From positions 1 to 35,210 of the forward strand of contig QKYL01000200.1 of assembly GCA_003255745.1 (NCBI GenBank): a DNA stretch of 35,210 bases. Direction: 5' to 3'. The position numbers were made by a program, and so were the translations under genes. Within the stretch, counting starts at the first letter, position 1, and every line of letters begins with the position of its first letter. Below, one piece after another: positions 1-7,476 of the stretch. Source of the stretch: Paracoccus saliphilus. Its GTDB lineage: Bacteria; Pseudomonadota; Alphaproteobacteria; Rhodobacterales; Rhodobacteraceae. The notes beneath the pieces are model-generated. The model saw only the letters and a list, made by a program, of their open reading frames with translations, was not told the DNA's origin and did no database searches.

Positions 1-323
1 CGGTGAATCATGTTCCTCGGAGAAGCCAAAGAATCGACCTCTTCAGCGGCCTGCTAGTGAAGTACGTGTGCTTCCATTTTTTCTCCCGTTATGACAAAAG
101 GCAAGCGGTAGCGCGTGCAAGCAAAGCAGAATGGACGCCTGATTTCTTCGGATACAGTGCAACCGGTCATCTGCAGTACTGGGGCCGCCTTGATGCGTCA
201 GGCCACATGGCGGTCCCATTGACGTAAGATGTTCAAGGCCATGATCATGATTGCGGAAACGGGTCGATGCACTGAAGGCGCAAGTTCCGTGTTTTGGAAT
301 GTTTTAACCCAGTGGAAAGAGCA
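1..323. other. Left-edge stretch without a recognised gene
   Basis: About 320 bases upstream of the HAD phosphatase gene. An open frame on the + strand at 3-227 would encode 74 residues, but it resembles no family I know, has no clear ribosome binding site and may be a fragment or chance. The base composition looks less GC-rich than the rest of the window. A transposon remnant or a truncated gene entering from the left is possible, but nothing seen proves it. The promoter of the downstream gene should lie in the last 100 bases. Confidence 0.4.
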
Positions 324-1001
324 ATGAGTGTCTTGGTTCCCTGCCCCATCGTGTTCGACCTCGACGGGACCCTGATCGACAGTGCCCCCGACATCCACGC
401 TTGTGTGAATGTCGTCCTGCGACAAAACGGGATTTCACCGCTCAGTTTGGACCGGGTGCGTAGCTTCATCGGCGGCGGAGTTGATCTTCTGTGGACGCGC
501 GTTATCGCCGCAACTGGGGTTGATCCTGTTCATCGGCCTGATCTTGTGGCAGCGTTCATGGCCCGCTACCACGACGCGACGGCTTTAACCCGGGTTTTTC
601 CTGGCGTTGCTGAGGTTCTGGGGCGTCTTGCCGATGCAGGCCATCCTTTGGGGATCTGCACGAACAAACCTCTGGGGCCCACCTTCGTGATCCTGGAGCA
701 TTTCGGCCTGGCGTCAATGATGTCAGCGGTAATCGGTGGGGATTCGCTGCCTCAGAAGAAGCCGGACCCTGCGCCGCTGCGCGCCGCGCTTGATCTTCTA
801 GGCGCCACGGGCGCTGCACCAAACGCCATCTATGTCGGAGACAGCGAGTTTGATGCCGATTGCGCCGCTGCCGTTCCAGTGCCCTTTCTAATCTACACGC
901 GCGGATACAGGCTGCGCCCCCTGAGCGAACTGCCGTATCTGGCTTCCTTTGACAGCTTCGACGACCTGCCCCGCATAATCATCGACTCTGTCGCTGCCTG
1001 A
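324..1001 (+). CDS. gph: HAD-family phosphatase, phosphoglycolate phosphatase-like
   Basis: A 225-residue haloacid dehalogenase-superfamily phosphatase. The N-terminal motif FDLDGTLID supplies the nucleophile and acid/base pair Asp12 and Asp14. Thr113 (ICTNKP), a lysine near 146 (KKPDP) and GDSEFD at 172-177 complete HAD motifs II-IV. The cap domain lies between motifs I and II, as in Gph, which removes 2-phosphoglycolate formed by DNA repair or RuBisCO oxygenation. The length is slightly below the roughly 250 residues of E. coli Gph. I chose ATG 324 because a GGAAAGAG sequence lies just upstream; an ATG at 294 would add ten residues without a binding site. Substrate cannot be fixed from sequence, since related HAD enzymes hydrolyse other phosphoesters. 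The next gene follows on the same strand after about 90 bases. Confidence 0.85.
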   Translation: MSVLVPCPIVFDLDGTLIDSAPDIHACVNVVLRQNGISPLSLDRVRSFIGGGVDLLWTRVIAATGVDPVHRPDLVAAFMARYHDATALTRVFPGVAEVLGRLADAGHPLGICTNKPLGPTFVILEHFGLASMMSAVIGGDSLPQKKPDPAPLRAALDLLGATGAAPNAIYVGDSEFDADCAAAVPVPFLIYTRGYRLRPLSELPYLASFDSFDDLPRIIIDSVAA

Positions 1002-1094
1002 ACCGCCGACCTGCAGGCTCCGGACGACGCCAGCTTGACAACCGTGCCTCAAACCCGGCAGGTCCCGAATGTCACTTTGCAGGAAGGCCGCCTT

Positions 1095-1523
1095 ATGGAT
1101 CTGCGTCAACTCAGCCCTACTCTTGCCGTCTCTCCGCAGATCATGCCCGAGGACGTACCCGCATTGGCCGAAGCCGGCTTCAAGGTCCTTGTCAACAACC
1201 GGCCCGATGACGAGGTCGGCCCTGAAGTCGACCACGAGGTGATGGCACAGGCGGCGGCCGATGCTGGGATGAGCTATCACTATCTGCCCTTCCATCCCGG
1301 ACAGGTCACGCCGCAACTGATATCTGAATTCGAGGCCGCCACAGTGGGGCGCGGGCCGGTCATCGCATATTGCCGATCAGGTAACCGCTGCACCGTCCTC
1401 TGGGCGCTGAACCAAGCCGGCAAGCTGCCCGAGGATGAGATTCTCGAAACAGCCGCCAAGGCAGGCTATGACCTGACCGGGGTGCGCCCGCTGCTGGCCT
1501 CGCTGGCCAGCCGCAGGGGCTGA
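1095..1523 (+). CDS. TIGR01244-family sulfur transferase / DUF442 phosphatase-like protein
   Basis: A 142-residue single-domain protein of the family found as the N-terminal part of Blh proteins (DUF442, TIGR01244). Residues 93-98 read CRSGNR, which fits the rhodanese active loop C-R-x-G-x-R with Cys93 as the likely nucleophile. The N-terminal half (LSPTLAVSPQI, VLVNNRPDDE) is the typical family opening. In related proteins the domain has been tied to sulfide handling or biofilm-linked persulfide chemistry; here it stands alone without a beta-lactamase-like partner. ATG 1095 is preceded by AGGAAGG at 1081-1087. Its stop codon is only 3 bases from the convergent ArsC-like gene. Family confidence is high; exact activity is unknown. 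Confidence 0.8.
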   Translation: MDLRQLSPTLAVSPQIMPEDVPALAEAGFKVLVNNRPDDEVGPEVDHEVMAQAAADAGMSYHYLPFHPGQVTPQLISEFEAATVGRGPVIAYCRSGNRCTVLWALNQAGKLPEDEILETAAKAGYDLTGVRPLLASLASRRG

Positions 1524-1526
1524 TCT

Positions 1527-1871
1527 TCAGGCGGGCACGTCCAATGCCCGCTTTACATTCGCTGTCCAACCCAGCAGCGCCTTGTCGGCGGCTCTGATGG
1601 CGGGGCGTTTCATGACGCTTGGCTTATCAGCCATCATTGTCACAGGATCGGCTCCGCGCTGATCCTCGGACATTCCGCGCCAGGTCAGGCTGGCCCGGTT
1701 GATGATTTTCTCGCCGAAATCCTTTACCAAGGCTTGGCGTTCATCCTGCGACAGCGGCTCTTGCTGAACGTCGCGGAACTCGACCGTCCAGCCGTGTGCC
1801 TCAAGCTCTGCCTGCGCCTTCTGGCAGGTTGAGCAATGGGCCAGGCCGAACATCGTCAGCGTCTTGGACAT
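1527..1871 (-). CDS. ArsC/Spx-family thioredoxin-fold protein (YffB-like)
   Basis: A 114-residue ArsC-fold protein. Cys13 and Cys16 form a CSTC motif at the start of the first helix, followed by the family pattern of a KRP motif (MKRPAI) in the C-terminal half. True arsenate reductases and the Spx/YffB group share this fold; the CxxC and the absence of any ars genes nearby favour the YffB/Spx-like group of unknown substrate. The start at 1871 has AAGAGG just upstream, overlapping the stop codon of the tiny lipoprotein gene, so the two are probably translated from one message. The gene ends 3 bases from the convergent TIGR01244 gene, leaving no room for a separate terminator. Confidence 0.8.
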   Translation of the reverse strand: MSKTLTMFGLAHCSTCQKAQAELEAHGWTVEFRDVQQEPLSQDERQALVKDFGEKIINRASLTWRGMSEDQRGADPVTMMADKPSVMKRPAIRAADKALLGWTANVKRALDVPA

Positions 1872-1880
1872 GAAAGCCTC

Positions 1881-1955
1881 TTAGATGAAGGGAACAAAGG
1901 GAACACCGCAGGCGGACAGGGTCAGGATGGCCAACAAGGCAAAGGTCAGTCGCAT
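1881..1955 (-). CDS. Tiny putative lipoprotein, 24 residues
   Basis: A 25-codon frame encodes MRLTFALLAILTLSACGVPF and four further residues. It has a basic start, a hydrophobic core and a textbook lipobox LSAC, so signal peptidase II would leave a mature lipopeptide of only nine residues starting at Cys16. A GGAG sequence lies about 8 bases upstream of the ATG. The gene sits 59 bases after the DUF3422 gene and 9 bases before the ArsC-like gene, all on the minus strand, which suggests one transcript. It is easy to miss because of its size. I believe similar short lipoproteins occur in Rhodobacterales, but this is recollection and not a search result. Confidence 0.6.
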   Translation of the reverse strand: MRLTFALLAILTLSACGVPFVPFI

Positions 1956-2014
1956 GTAAGGGCTCCGTATGATGCGTGTATGGGCTTATCACGTCGCCAT
2001 CTCCGCATCACAAG

Positions 2015-3325
2015 CTACAAATCGCCGCTGTCATGCTCGGCCCCGTGCAGGCTCTGCCGCACCCGGCGCATGCCCCACCAGACGAGCAGAACGACCAGCG
2101 GCGTCAACGCCGCGATCAGATAGGTTTTGTCCAGCCTGGCCAGTCCGGCCACAGGTCCCAAGGCATAGCCCAGCAGCCCGACCGCGTAATAGCTGATGGC
2201 CACGACCGACAAGCCCTCGACCGTGTGCTGCAGGCGCAGCTGCAGGTCGGCACGGCGATCCATGCGCTCCATGATATTCTGGTTTTGCGCGCTGCGCTCC
2301 ACATCCACCCGAGTGCGCAACAGCTCGGCGGCCCGGGCCGCGCGTTCCAGCATCGTGTCCAGGCGGTTCTCGGCCGATTTCACCGTCCGCATCGCAGGTT
2401 GATAGCGGCGGCGCATGAATTCGGTCAGCATCTGGAGGTCCAGAAGCCGCGTTTCGCGCAGCGCGCCGATCCGGTCGCGCACTATTGCTTCATAGGCCGA
2501 TGTGGCGCCGAAGCGGAACGAATGCTGGACCGCCTGTGCCTCAAGTTCAGTCGAGACGGCAAGCAATTCGTGCAGCATCTGTTCGGCGGGCTGGGCCTCG
2601 TCGTTCATCGAGTCCAGGATCGCAGTCAGCCGTGGCTCCAGTTCGTTCAGCCGACGGCTGAGGCTGCGGGCCCGGCCCAGACCCAGCATCGACATGGCAC
2701 GATAAGTTTCCAGTTCCACGATCCGGTGGGCCAATCGGCCGATCCGTCCCGTCGATGTGCCGGGGCGCACAAAGATCGCAAAGCGCATCCAGCCATCCGC
2801 ATCGATGCGAAAGTCGCCTGCCACAACCGCGGCCTCGTCCAAGACCCAAATCGCGGCCAGACTGTCGGGGGCGAACCATCCGCCGATCCGGGAAAGGGCC
2901 TCCGCCGGGTCATCCGGCAGCAGATCCACCTGCACGATGACGGCGGCCACGCGCTTGCCGGGTGCCGCCATCTGCCACCCCTCGGGGAAGATCGACGCGG
3001 CAGACGGATCAAACGGTCGGATCGGCAGGCCCGGCGTTGTTGCCATGTAGCTGACAAACTCGGTATGGCTTTCCCACTTCAGGTCATGGCGCCCCAGCCT
3101 GCCCTGATAATGGCTGTCATCAGGGTCCGGACGCGGGCCCCCGTGGCGCGACACCAGTTCCTGAAGATGGGCAGCGTCCAGCCCCCGGTCGCGATTGGCG
3201 GCGTCCTTTGGTTCCTTGAAGGCGACAAAGACGGTCGTCGATGGGACCGGCATCTGCGGCGAAGGCCGCGCGTGCAGTTCGTTCACAAGCGCATAGCGCA
3301 GCGGATGTTCGGTCGCCGGACCCAT
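2015..3325 (-). CDS. DUF3422 family membrane-anchored protein
   Basis: A 436-residue protein with the DUF3422 start pattern (HPLRYALVNELHARP). A large soluble part with long helical, charge-rich stretches (about 200-370, rich in Glu, Arg and Leu, likely coiled coil) precedes two C-terminal membrane helices at about 371-395 and 401-419. It ends in a short basic tail. The predicted topology is a cytoplasmic N-terminal domain tethered to the inner membrane by a helical hairpin. The family is widespread in proteobacteria without an assigned function. It is the first gene of a minus-strand group with the tiny lipoprotein and the ArsC-like gene. ATG 3325 gives the usual family N-terminus. Confidence 0.85.
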   Translation of the reverse strand: MGPATEHPLRYALVNELHARPSPQMPVPSTTVFVAFKEPKDAANRDRGLDAAHLQELVSRHGGPRPDPDDSHYQGRLGRHDLKWESHTEFVSYMATTPGLPIRPFDPSAASIFPEGWQMAAPGKRVAAVIVQVDLLPDDPAEALSRIGGWFAPDSLAAIWVLDEAAVVAGDFRIDADGWMRFAIFVRPGTSTGRIGRLAHRIVELETYRAMSMLGLGRARSLSRRLNELEPRLTAILDSMNDEAQPAEQMLHELLAVSTELEAQAVQHSFRFGATSAYEAIVRDRIGALRETRLLDLQMLTEFMRRRYQPAMRTVKSAENRLDTMLERAARAAELLRTRVDVERSAQNQNIMERMDRRADLQLRLQHTVEGLSVVAISYYAVGLLGYALGPVAGLARLDKTYLIAALTPLVVLLVWWGMRRVRQSLHGAEHDSGDL

Positions 3326-3425
3326 TGTTATCCCTCAAGCTTATCGGCGGGCAGAGGCCCCCTGCCCCAGTTGTGCGCAGCCCCGGGTCCAGCGCAACCC
3401 CATATCAGGTCCCGCACCATCATCA

Positions 3426-3454
3426 AAAATGCCCGCCGGAATGATCCGGCGGGC
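3426..3454 (-). terminator. Intrinsic terminator after pntB
   Basis: A perfect 10-bp stem (arms 3431-3440 and 3445-3454, GCCCGCCGGA with its complement) with a 4-base loop. Read on the minus strand, the stem is followed by ATTTTTG, a short U tract. It lies 35 bases beyond the pntB stop and closes the pntAB transcript. Confidence 0.85.
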
Positions 3455-3488
3455 GCAAATGGCCAAAAGCCAGGTTTCAAAGGGCCGA

Positions 3489-4931
3489 TCAGTCGACCAT
3501 CGGCAGCAGCTTGTTGATGCTGTCCTTGGCATCGCCATAGAACATGCGCGTGTTCTCTTTGAAGAACAGCGGGTTCTCGATCCCGGAATAGCCGGTGCCC
3601 TGGCCGCGCTTGGACACGAACACCTGCTTGGCGCGCCACACCTCCAGCACCGGCATGCCGGCGATGGGGCTGTTCGGATCGTCCTGGGCGGCCGGGTTCA
3701 CGATGTCGTTCGAGCCGATGATGATCACCACGTCGGTCGAGGGGAAATCGTCGTTGATCTCGTCCATTTCCAGCACGATGTCATAGGGCACCTTCGCCTC
3801 GGCCAAGAGCACGTTCATGTGGCCCGGCAGGCGACCCGCAACGGGGTGGATCGCGAAACGCACCTCCTTGCCGGCGGCGCGCAGCTTGCGGGTCAGTTCG
3901 CTGACCGCGCCCTGCGCCTGCGCCACGGCCATGCCGTAGCCCGGCACGATCACCACGCTGTCGGCATCGTTCAGCGCGGCCGCCACGCCATCGGCGTCGA
4001 TGGCAATCTGCTCGCCCTCGATGGCCGCCGCAGGTCCTGTGTCGCCGCCAAAGCCGCCCAGGATCACGCTGACAAAGTTGCGGTTCATCGCCTTGCACAT
4101 GATGTAGGATAGGATCGCGCCCGAACTGCCGACCAGCGCGCCCGTAACGATCAGCAGGTCGTTTCCAAGCGTGAAGCCGATCGCCGCCGCCGCCCAGCCA
4201 GAATAGCTGTTCAGCATCGACACGACGACCGGCATGTCCGCACCGCCGATACCCATGATCAGGTGATAACCGATAAAGAAGGCCAGTGCCGTGATCAGGA
4301 TCAGCCAGAAGACGCCGGACCCGACCCCGGTGAAGTAAAGGATGCCGAACAGGATCGACAGCGCCAGCGCGCCGGCGTTCAGCATGTGGCCGCCCGGCAG
4401 CTTCTTGGGTTTGCCGTCAACCCGGCCGGAAAGCTTGCCAAATGCCACAACAGATCCGGTAAAGGTGACTGCGCCGATGAAGACGCCCAGGAAGACCTCG
4501 ATCTTCAGCATGGCAATCTCGGCCGAGGTCTTGTGCGCCAGCAGTGCGGCAAACCCGTAGAAAACCTCGGGGATGCCTTCGGCGCGGGCGTGCATGACGC
4601 GGGCCAGTTCGATCTGAGCGTTAAAGCCGACGAAGACGGCGGCAAGGCCGACCAGCGAATGCATGGCCGCGACCAACTGCGGCATCTCGGTCATCTGGAC
4701 GCGCTTGGCGACGATCCAGCCCACGGTGCCGCCGATGGCGATCATGATCAGCGACAGGAACCAGTTGCCTGCCCCCGGCCCGATCAGCGTCGCAAGCACC
4801 GCCAGCGCCATGCCAACGATGCCGTACCAGATGGCGCGCTTGGCGCTTTCCTGTCCCGACAGCCCGCCAAGCGACAGGATGAACAGGACCGAGGCGACCA
4901 CATAGGCCGCGGTGGTGAATCCGTATTCCAT
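3489..4931 (-). CDS. pntB: NAD(P) transhydrogenase subunit beta
   Basis: A 480-residue integral membrane subunit of proton-translocating transhydrogenase, which couples hydride transfer from NADH to NADP+ to proton entry and so supplies NADPH. The N-terminal two thirds carries about eight or nine hydrophobic helices (dII). The C-terminal domain dIII binds NADP(H): [13 protein letters not shown] at 331-343 and [12 protein letters not shown] further on are family signatures. It ends in the usual KLLPMVD-like tail. I chose ATG 4931, preceded by AAGGGGGCAGG; upstream in-frame ATG at 4991 would run through the end of pntA. It starts 10 bases after the pntA stop and ends at a strong terminator, so pntA-pntB is a compact operon. 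Confidence 0.97.
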   Translation of the reverse strand: MEYGFTTAAYVVASVLFILSLGGLSGQESAKRAIWYGIVGMALAVLATLIGPGAGNWFLSLIMIAIGGTVGWIVAKRVQMTEMPQLVAAMHSLVGLAAVFVGFNAQIELARVMHARAEGIPEVFYGFAALLAHKTSAEIAMLKIEVFLGVFIGAVTFTGSVVAFGKLSGRVDGKPKKLPGGHMLNAGALALSILFGILYFTGVGSGVFWLILITALAFFIGYHLIMGIGGADMPVVVSMLNSYSGWAAAAIGFTLGNDLLIVTGALVGSSGAILSYIMCKAMNRNFVSVILGGFGGDTGPAAAIEGEQIAIDADGVAAALNDADSVVIVPGYGMAVAQAQGAVSELTRKLRAAGKEVRFAIHPVAGRLPGHMNVLLAEAKVPYDIVLEMDEINDDFPSTDVVIIIGSNDIVNPAAQDDPNSPIAGMPVLEVWRAKQVFVSKRGQGTGYSGIENPLFFKENTRMFYGDAKDSINKLLPMVD

Positions 4932-4941
4932 TCCTGCCCCC

Positions 4942-6516
4942 TTACGACTTCTGGAACATGGCGAGCATGCGCCGGGTGACCATGAAGCCACCGAAGATAT
5001 TGACGCCCGCCATCAGCACGGCCAGCGCCCCCAGCAGAACCACCCACCAGGATTCGCTGCCGATCTGCATCAGGGCACCCAGGATGATGATCGAGCTGAT
5101 GGCGTTGGTGATCGCCATCAGCGGCGTGTGCAGCGAATGAGCGACGTTCCAGATGACCCGGAAGCCAACAAAGCAGGCCAGCACAAAAACAATGAAGTGC
5201 GACATGAAGCTGGCCGGTGCGACCAGGCCGATCAGCAGCAGCAGCAGGCCCCCGCCGACCAGCAGCCGGACCTGATTGCGGGTGTCGGCCTTGAAGGCCG
5301 CGGCCTCGGCGGCGCGACGCTCTTCCGGTGTCGGGTCCTTTTTCCGAACCTTTGGCTGCTGCACCGCAATGGCCGCGACTTTGGGCGGCGGCGGTGGCCA
5401 GGTGACGTCATGATCATGTGCGACAGTGGCGCCGCGGATCACGTCATCCTCCATGTTGTGATGGATGACGCCATCTTTCTTGGGGGTCAGATCGGTCACG
5501 AAATGGCGGATGTTGTTGCCGTAAAGCTCGGACGCCTGCGCCCCCATGCGCGACGGAAAGTCCGTGTAGCCGACAACAACGACGCCGTTTTCAGTGACGA
5601 TCCGCTCATCCGGGATGGTCAGGTCGCAGTTGCCGCCTTTTTCGGCGGCAAGGTCGATGATCACGCTGCCCTGCTTCATGGCCGCAACCATGTCAGCGGT
5701 CCACAGCTTGGGGGCGTCCCGTCCGGGGATCAGCGCCGTGGTGATCACGATGTCCATCTGCGGGGCCAGTTCGCGGAACTTGGCCAACTGCTTTTCCCGG
5801 AATTCCGGAGAGGAAGGCGCGGCATAGCCGCCCGTTGCGGCCCCGTCTTGTGCCGGTTGGTCGAATTCCAGGAACACGAACTCTGCGCCCATGGATTCAA
5901 TCTGCTCGGCGACCTCGGGGCGCACATCGAATGCATAGACCTGCGCGCCCAGACTGACCGAGGTGCCGATCGCGGCAAGTCCCGCGACGCCTGCACCCAC
6001 GACCAGCACCTTGGCCGGCGGCACCTTGCCTGCGGCGGTGACCTGCCCCGTGAAGAACCGGCCAAAGTTGTTGGCGGCTTCGATCACGGCGCGATAGCCG
6101 GCGATGTTGGCCATCGACGACAACGCGTCCATCTTTTGCGCGCGGCTGATCCGGGGCACCATGTCCATGGCGATCGCGGTGATGCCCTGCTCTTTGGCAA
6201 GGGCCAGCAGTTCGGCGTTTTGCGCCGGATAGAAGAACGAGATCAGCGTCTGACCCGCGCGCATCTGCCGGATCTCGGCTTCGGTCGGCTGGCGGACCTT
6301 GGCCACCAGATCGACGGCAGCGATCAGTTCGGCCGGGGTCTGACACACCGTGACGCCGGCGGCGCGATAATCGTCATCCGAAAAGCCGGCGCGTTGGCCT
6401 GCCCCGCTTTCAACGTGGACGTCATGTCCCAGCTTGCCAAGATGCCCGGCCGACGACGGGGTGATGGCCACCCGCGCTTCGCCGTCAAAGCTTTCTTTCA
6501 ACGCGCCAATCTTCAT
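4942..6516 (-). CDS. pntA: NAD(P) transhydrogenase subunit alpha
   Basis: A 524-residue subunit uniting the soluble NAD(H)-binding domain dI with the N-terminal part of the membrane domain dII, as in E. coli PntA (about 510 residues), rather than split into pntAA and pntAB. It opens with MKIGALKE, typical of the alanine dehydrogenase/PNT N-terminal domain. The nucleotide-binding loop is GAGVAG at 174-179. A linker with five prolines at 374-378 and a charged stretch at 388-412 separates dI from four predicted membrane helices between about 416 and 513. The PPPPP linker and the basic/acidic run look longer than in enterobacterial PntA. It pairs with pntB 10 bases downstream. Confidence 0.97.
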   Translation of the reverse strand: MKIGALKESFDGEARVAITPSSAGHLGKLGHDVHVESGAGQRAGFSDDDYRAAGVTVCQTPAELIAAVDLVAKVRQPTEAEIRQMRAGQTLISFFYPAQNAELLALAKEQGITAIAMDMVPRISRAQKMDALSSMANIAGYRAVIEAANNFGRFFTGQVTAAGKVPPAKVLVVGAGVAGLAAIGTSVSLGAQVYAFDVRPEVAEQIESMGAEFVFLEFDQPAQDGAATGGYAAPSSPEFREKQLAKFRELAPQMDIVITTALIPGRDAPKLWTADMVAAMKQGSVIIDLAAEKGGNCDLTIPDERIVTENGVVVVGYTDFPSRMGAQASELYGNNIRHFVTDLTPKKDGVIHHNMEDDVIRGATVAHDHDVTWPPPPPKVAAIAVQQPKVRKKDPTPEERRAAEAAAFKADTRNQVRLLVGGGLLLLLIGLVAPASFMSHFIVFVLACFVGFRVIWNVAHSLHTPLMAITNAISSIIILGALMQIGSESWWVVLLGALAVLMAGVNIFGGFMVTRRMLAMFQKS

Positions 6517-6559
6517 GGCTTCATTGCCCCCGCCCTTGTTCCGTTCGCAGTTGCCAGAG

Positions 6560-6588
6560 TCATAGCATCGCGAAATAATCTTTCACAA
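6560..6588 (-). promoter_or_regulatory. Possible sigma70-type promoter of pntAB
   Basis: On the minus strand TTGTGA (6588-6583) and CTATGA (6565-6560) are separated by 17 bases, about 45 bases upstream of the pntA start. The match to the consensus is partial and there is no supporting data. Confidence 0.3.
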
Positions 6589-6668
6589 GGCCGTGGGAAC
6601 ACGACGCGTGCGGAAAGCGACATGACTGCCACAGGAAACGACGCAACGTTCTTGCAGGTCCAAACATG

Positions 6669-6700
6669 AAAAAACCCGGCGCCGAAAGGCTGCCGGGTTT
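6669..6700 (-). terminator. Intrinsic terminator of the acidic-tail membrane protein gene
   Basis: Inverted repeat AACCCGGC (6673-6680) and GCCGGGTT (6692-6699) with an 11-base loop. Read on the minus strand it is followed by a run of T, so it terminates transcripts coming from the 189-residue protein gene, 25 bases past its stop. It also insulates pntA, which lies further on the same strand. Confidence 0.85.
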
Positions 6701-6723
6701 GCGATTCTGTGATATTGAAGCGA

Positions 6724-7293
6724 TCAGTTTAGGGGCGCGGGCTCGATCTCTTCGGCCTCGTCGGGCAGCGGCGTGGTGGTCGGCTCGGCGGGGATCTCTT
6801 CTTCGGTCGCCGGGGCGTCCGTGGTCAGGGTGCCGGTTGGGGCAGGCTCGGTCGCGATCGGATCGACAGCAGGCTCTTCGGCGATTTCGGGCTCGGCAAC
6901 AAGCGTGTCGTCCGTGGCCGGCTCTTCAACGATCTCGGGTTCGGCAACAAGCGTATCATCCGTCGCCGGAACGGTTGCGGTTTCCTCGACCTCAACCGCG
7001 TCTGCCTCGACCTCAACCGCGGGCTCCTCCACAGGCTCGGTCACAACAACCGTGTCGGCCGGATCGGCAATCTCGGGTTCGGTTGTGATCACGGTGGTGG
7101 TGTCACCTTCGACCGCGACGGTATCGTCGGCCATGAACCGCTGCAGAACGAAATAGGCCAGAGCCAAAGCCAGAAGAACACCGATGATCAGCGGCAGCGC
7201 CGACGAACGGCGCTCGACCGGCTCGACATAGGTTTCCTTATGGTCGCGCGTGCCGGTCTTCGGGCGGTTCGGATCGTTCGGGTCATAGCTCAT
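6724..7293 (-). CDS. Single-pass membrane protein with acidic repetitive periplasmic tail
   Basis: A 189-residue protein of unknown function. Residues 1-30 are hydrophilic and end with Arg-Arg; a single hydrophobic segment at about 32-50 follows, then a 135-residue tail made almost wholly of Glu, Pro, Thr, Val, Ala and Asp. By the positive-inside rule the tail faces the periplasm. The tail holds a tandem 16-residue repeat at 110-125 and 126-141, differing at one residue (ATDDTLVAEPEI core). The composition predicts an intrinsically disordered, highly acidic segment. The gene is monocistronic: it has its own terminator and is divergent from pepN. Family assignment is not possible by eye, but similar short TM plus acidic-tail proteins are common in Rhodobacterales. 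Confidence 0.75.
   Translation of the reverse strand: MSYDPNDPNRPKTGTRDHKETYVEPVERRSSALPLIIGVLLALALAYFVLQRFMADDTVAVEGDTTTVITTEPEIADPADTVVVTEPVEEPAVEVEADAVEVEETATVPATDDTLVAEPEIVEEPATDDTLVAEPEIAEEPAVDPIATEPAPTGTLTTDAPATEEEIPAEPTTTPLPDEAEEIEPAPLN
6871..6966. repeat. Tandem 48-bp repeat, two units, inside the acidic-tail gene
   Basis: Two adjacent 48-bp units (6871-6918 and 6919-6966) encode ATDDTLVAEPEIAEEP and ATDDTLVAEPEIVEEP on the minus strand. They differ at a handful of mainly third-codon positions, so this is an older duplication that can expand or contract in frame. Confidence 0.85.
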
Positions 7294-7476
7294 GATGGCC
7301 TCCAGTTCAGACTTTGATTTCGCCGGGTTAGGCCGCGAACCTCTGGTTCAGTCCGTACCGGCTGTCAATCCTAAGGTGTGGACCCCGGCTTGCGACCCGG
7401 GCTTCATGCGATTAACACAACTGGTAAGCGTGGGTTCCAGTCGCCGCTGCAATATTTCAGGAAAGGTTGCCCTTCG

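Noticed and set aside
1527..1871. True arsenate reductase arsC
   Set aside because: It has the ArsC fold but a CxxC motif and no ars genes nearby, so only a family-level name is safe.
1976..3517. Long + strand open frame of 513 codons opposite the DUF3422 gene
   Set aside because: It is antisense to a recognised family protein, His/Gln/Arg/Pro-rich without domains, and arises from the high third-position GC of the true gene.
4912..6669. 585-codon + strand frame opposite pntAB
   Set aside because: Composition is typical of antisense shadows (His, Arg, Gly, Asp, Gln rich) and pntA and pntB are certain on the other strand.
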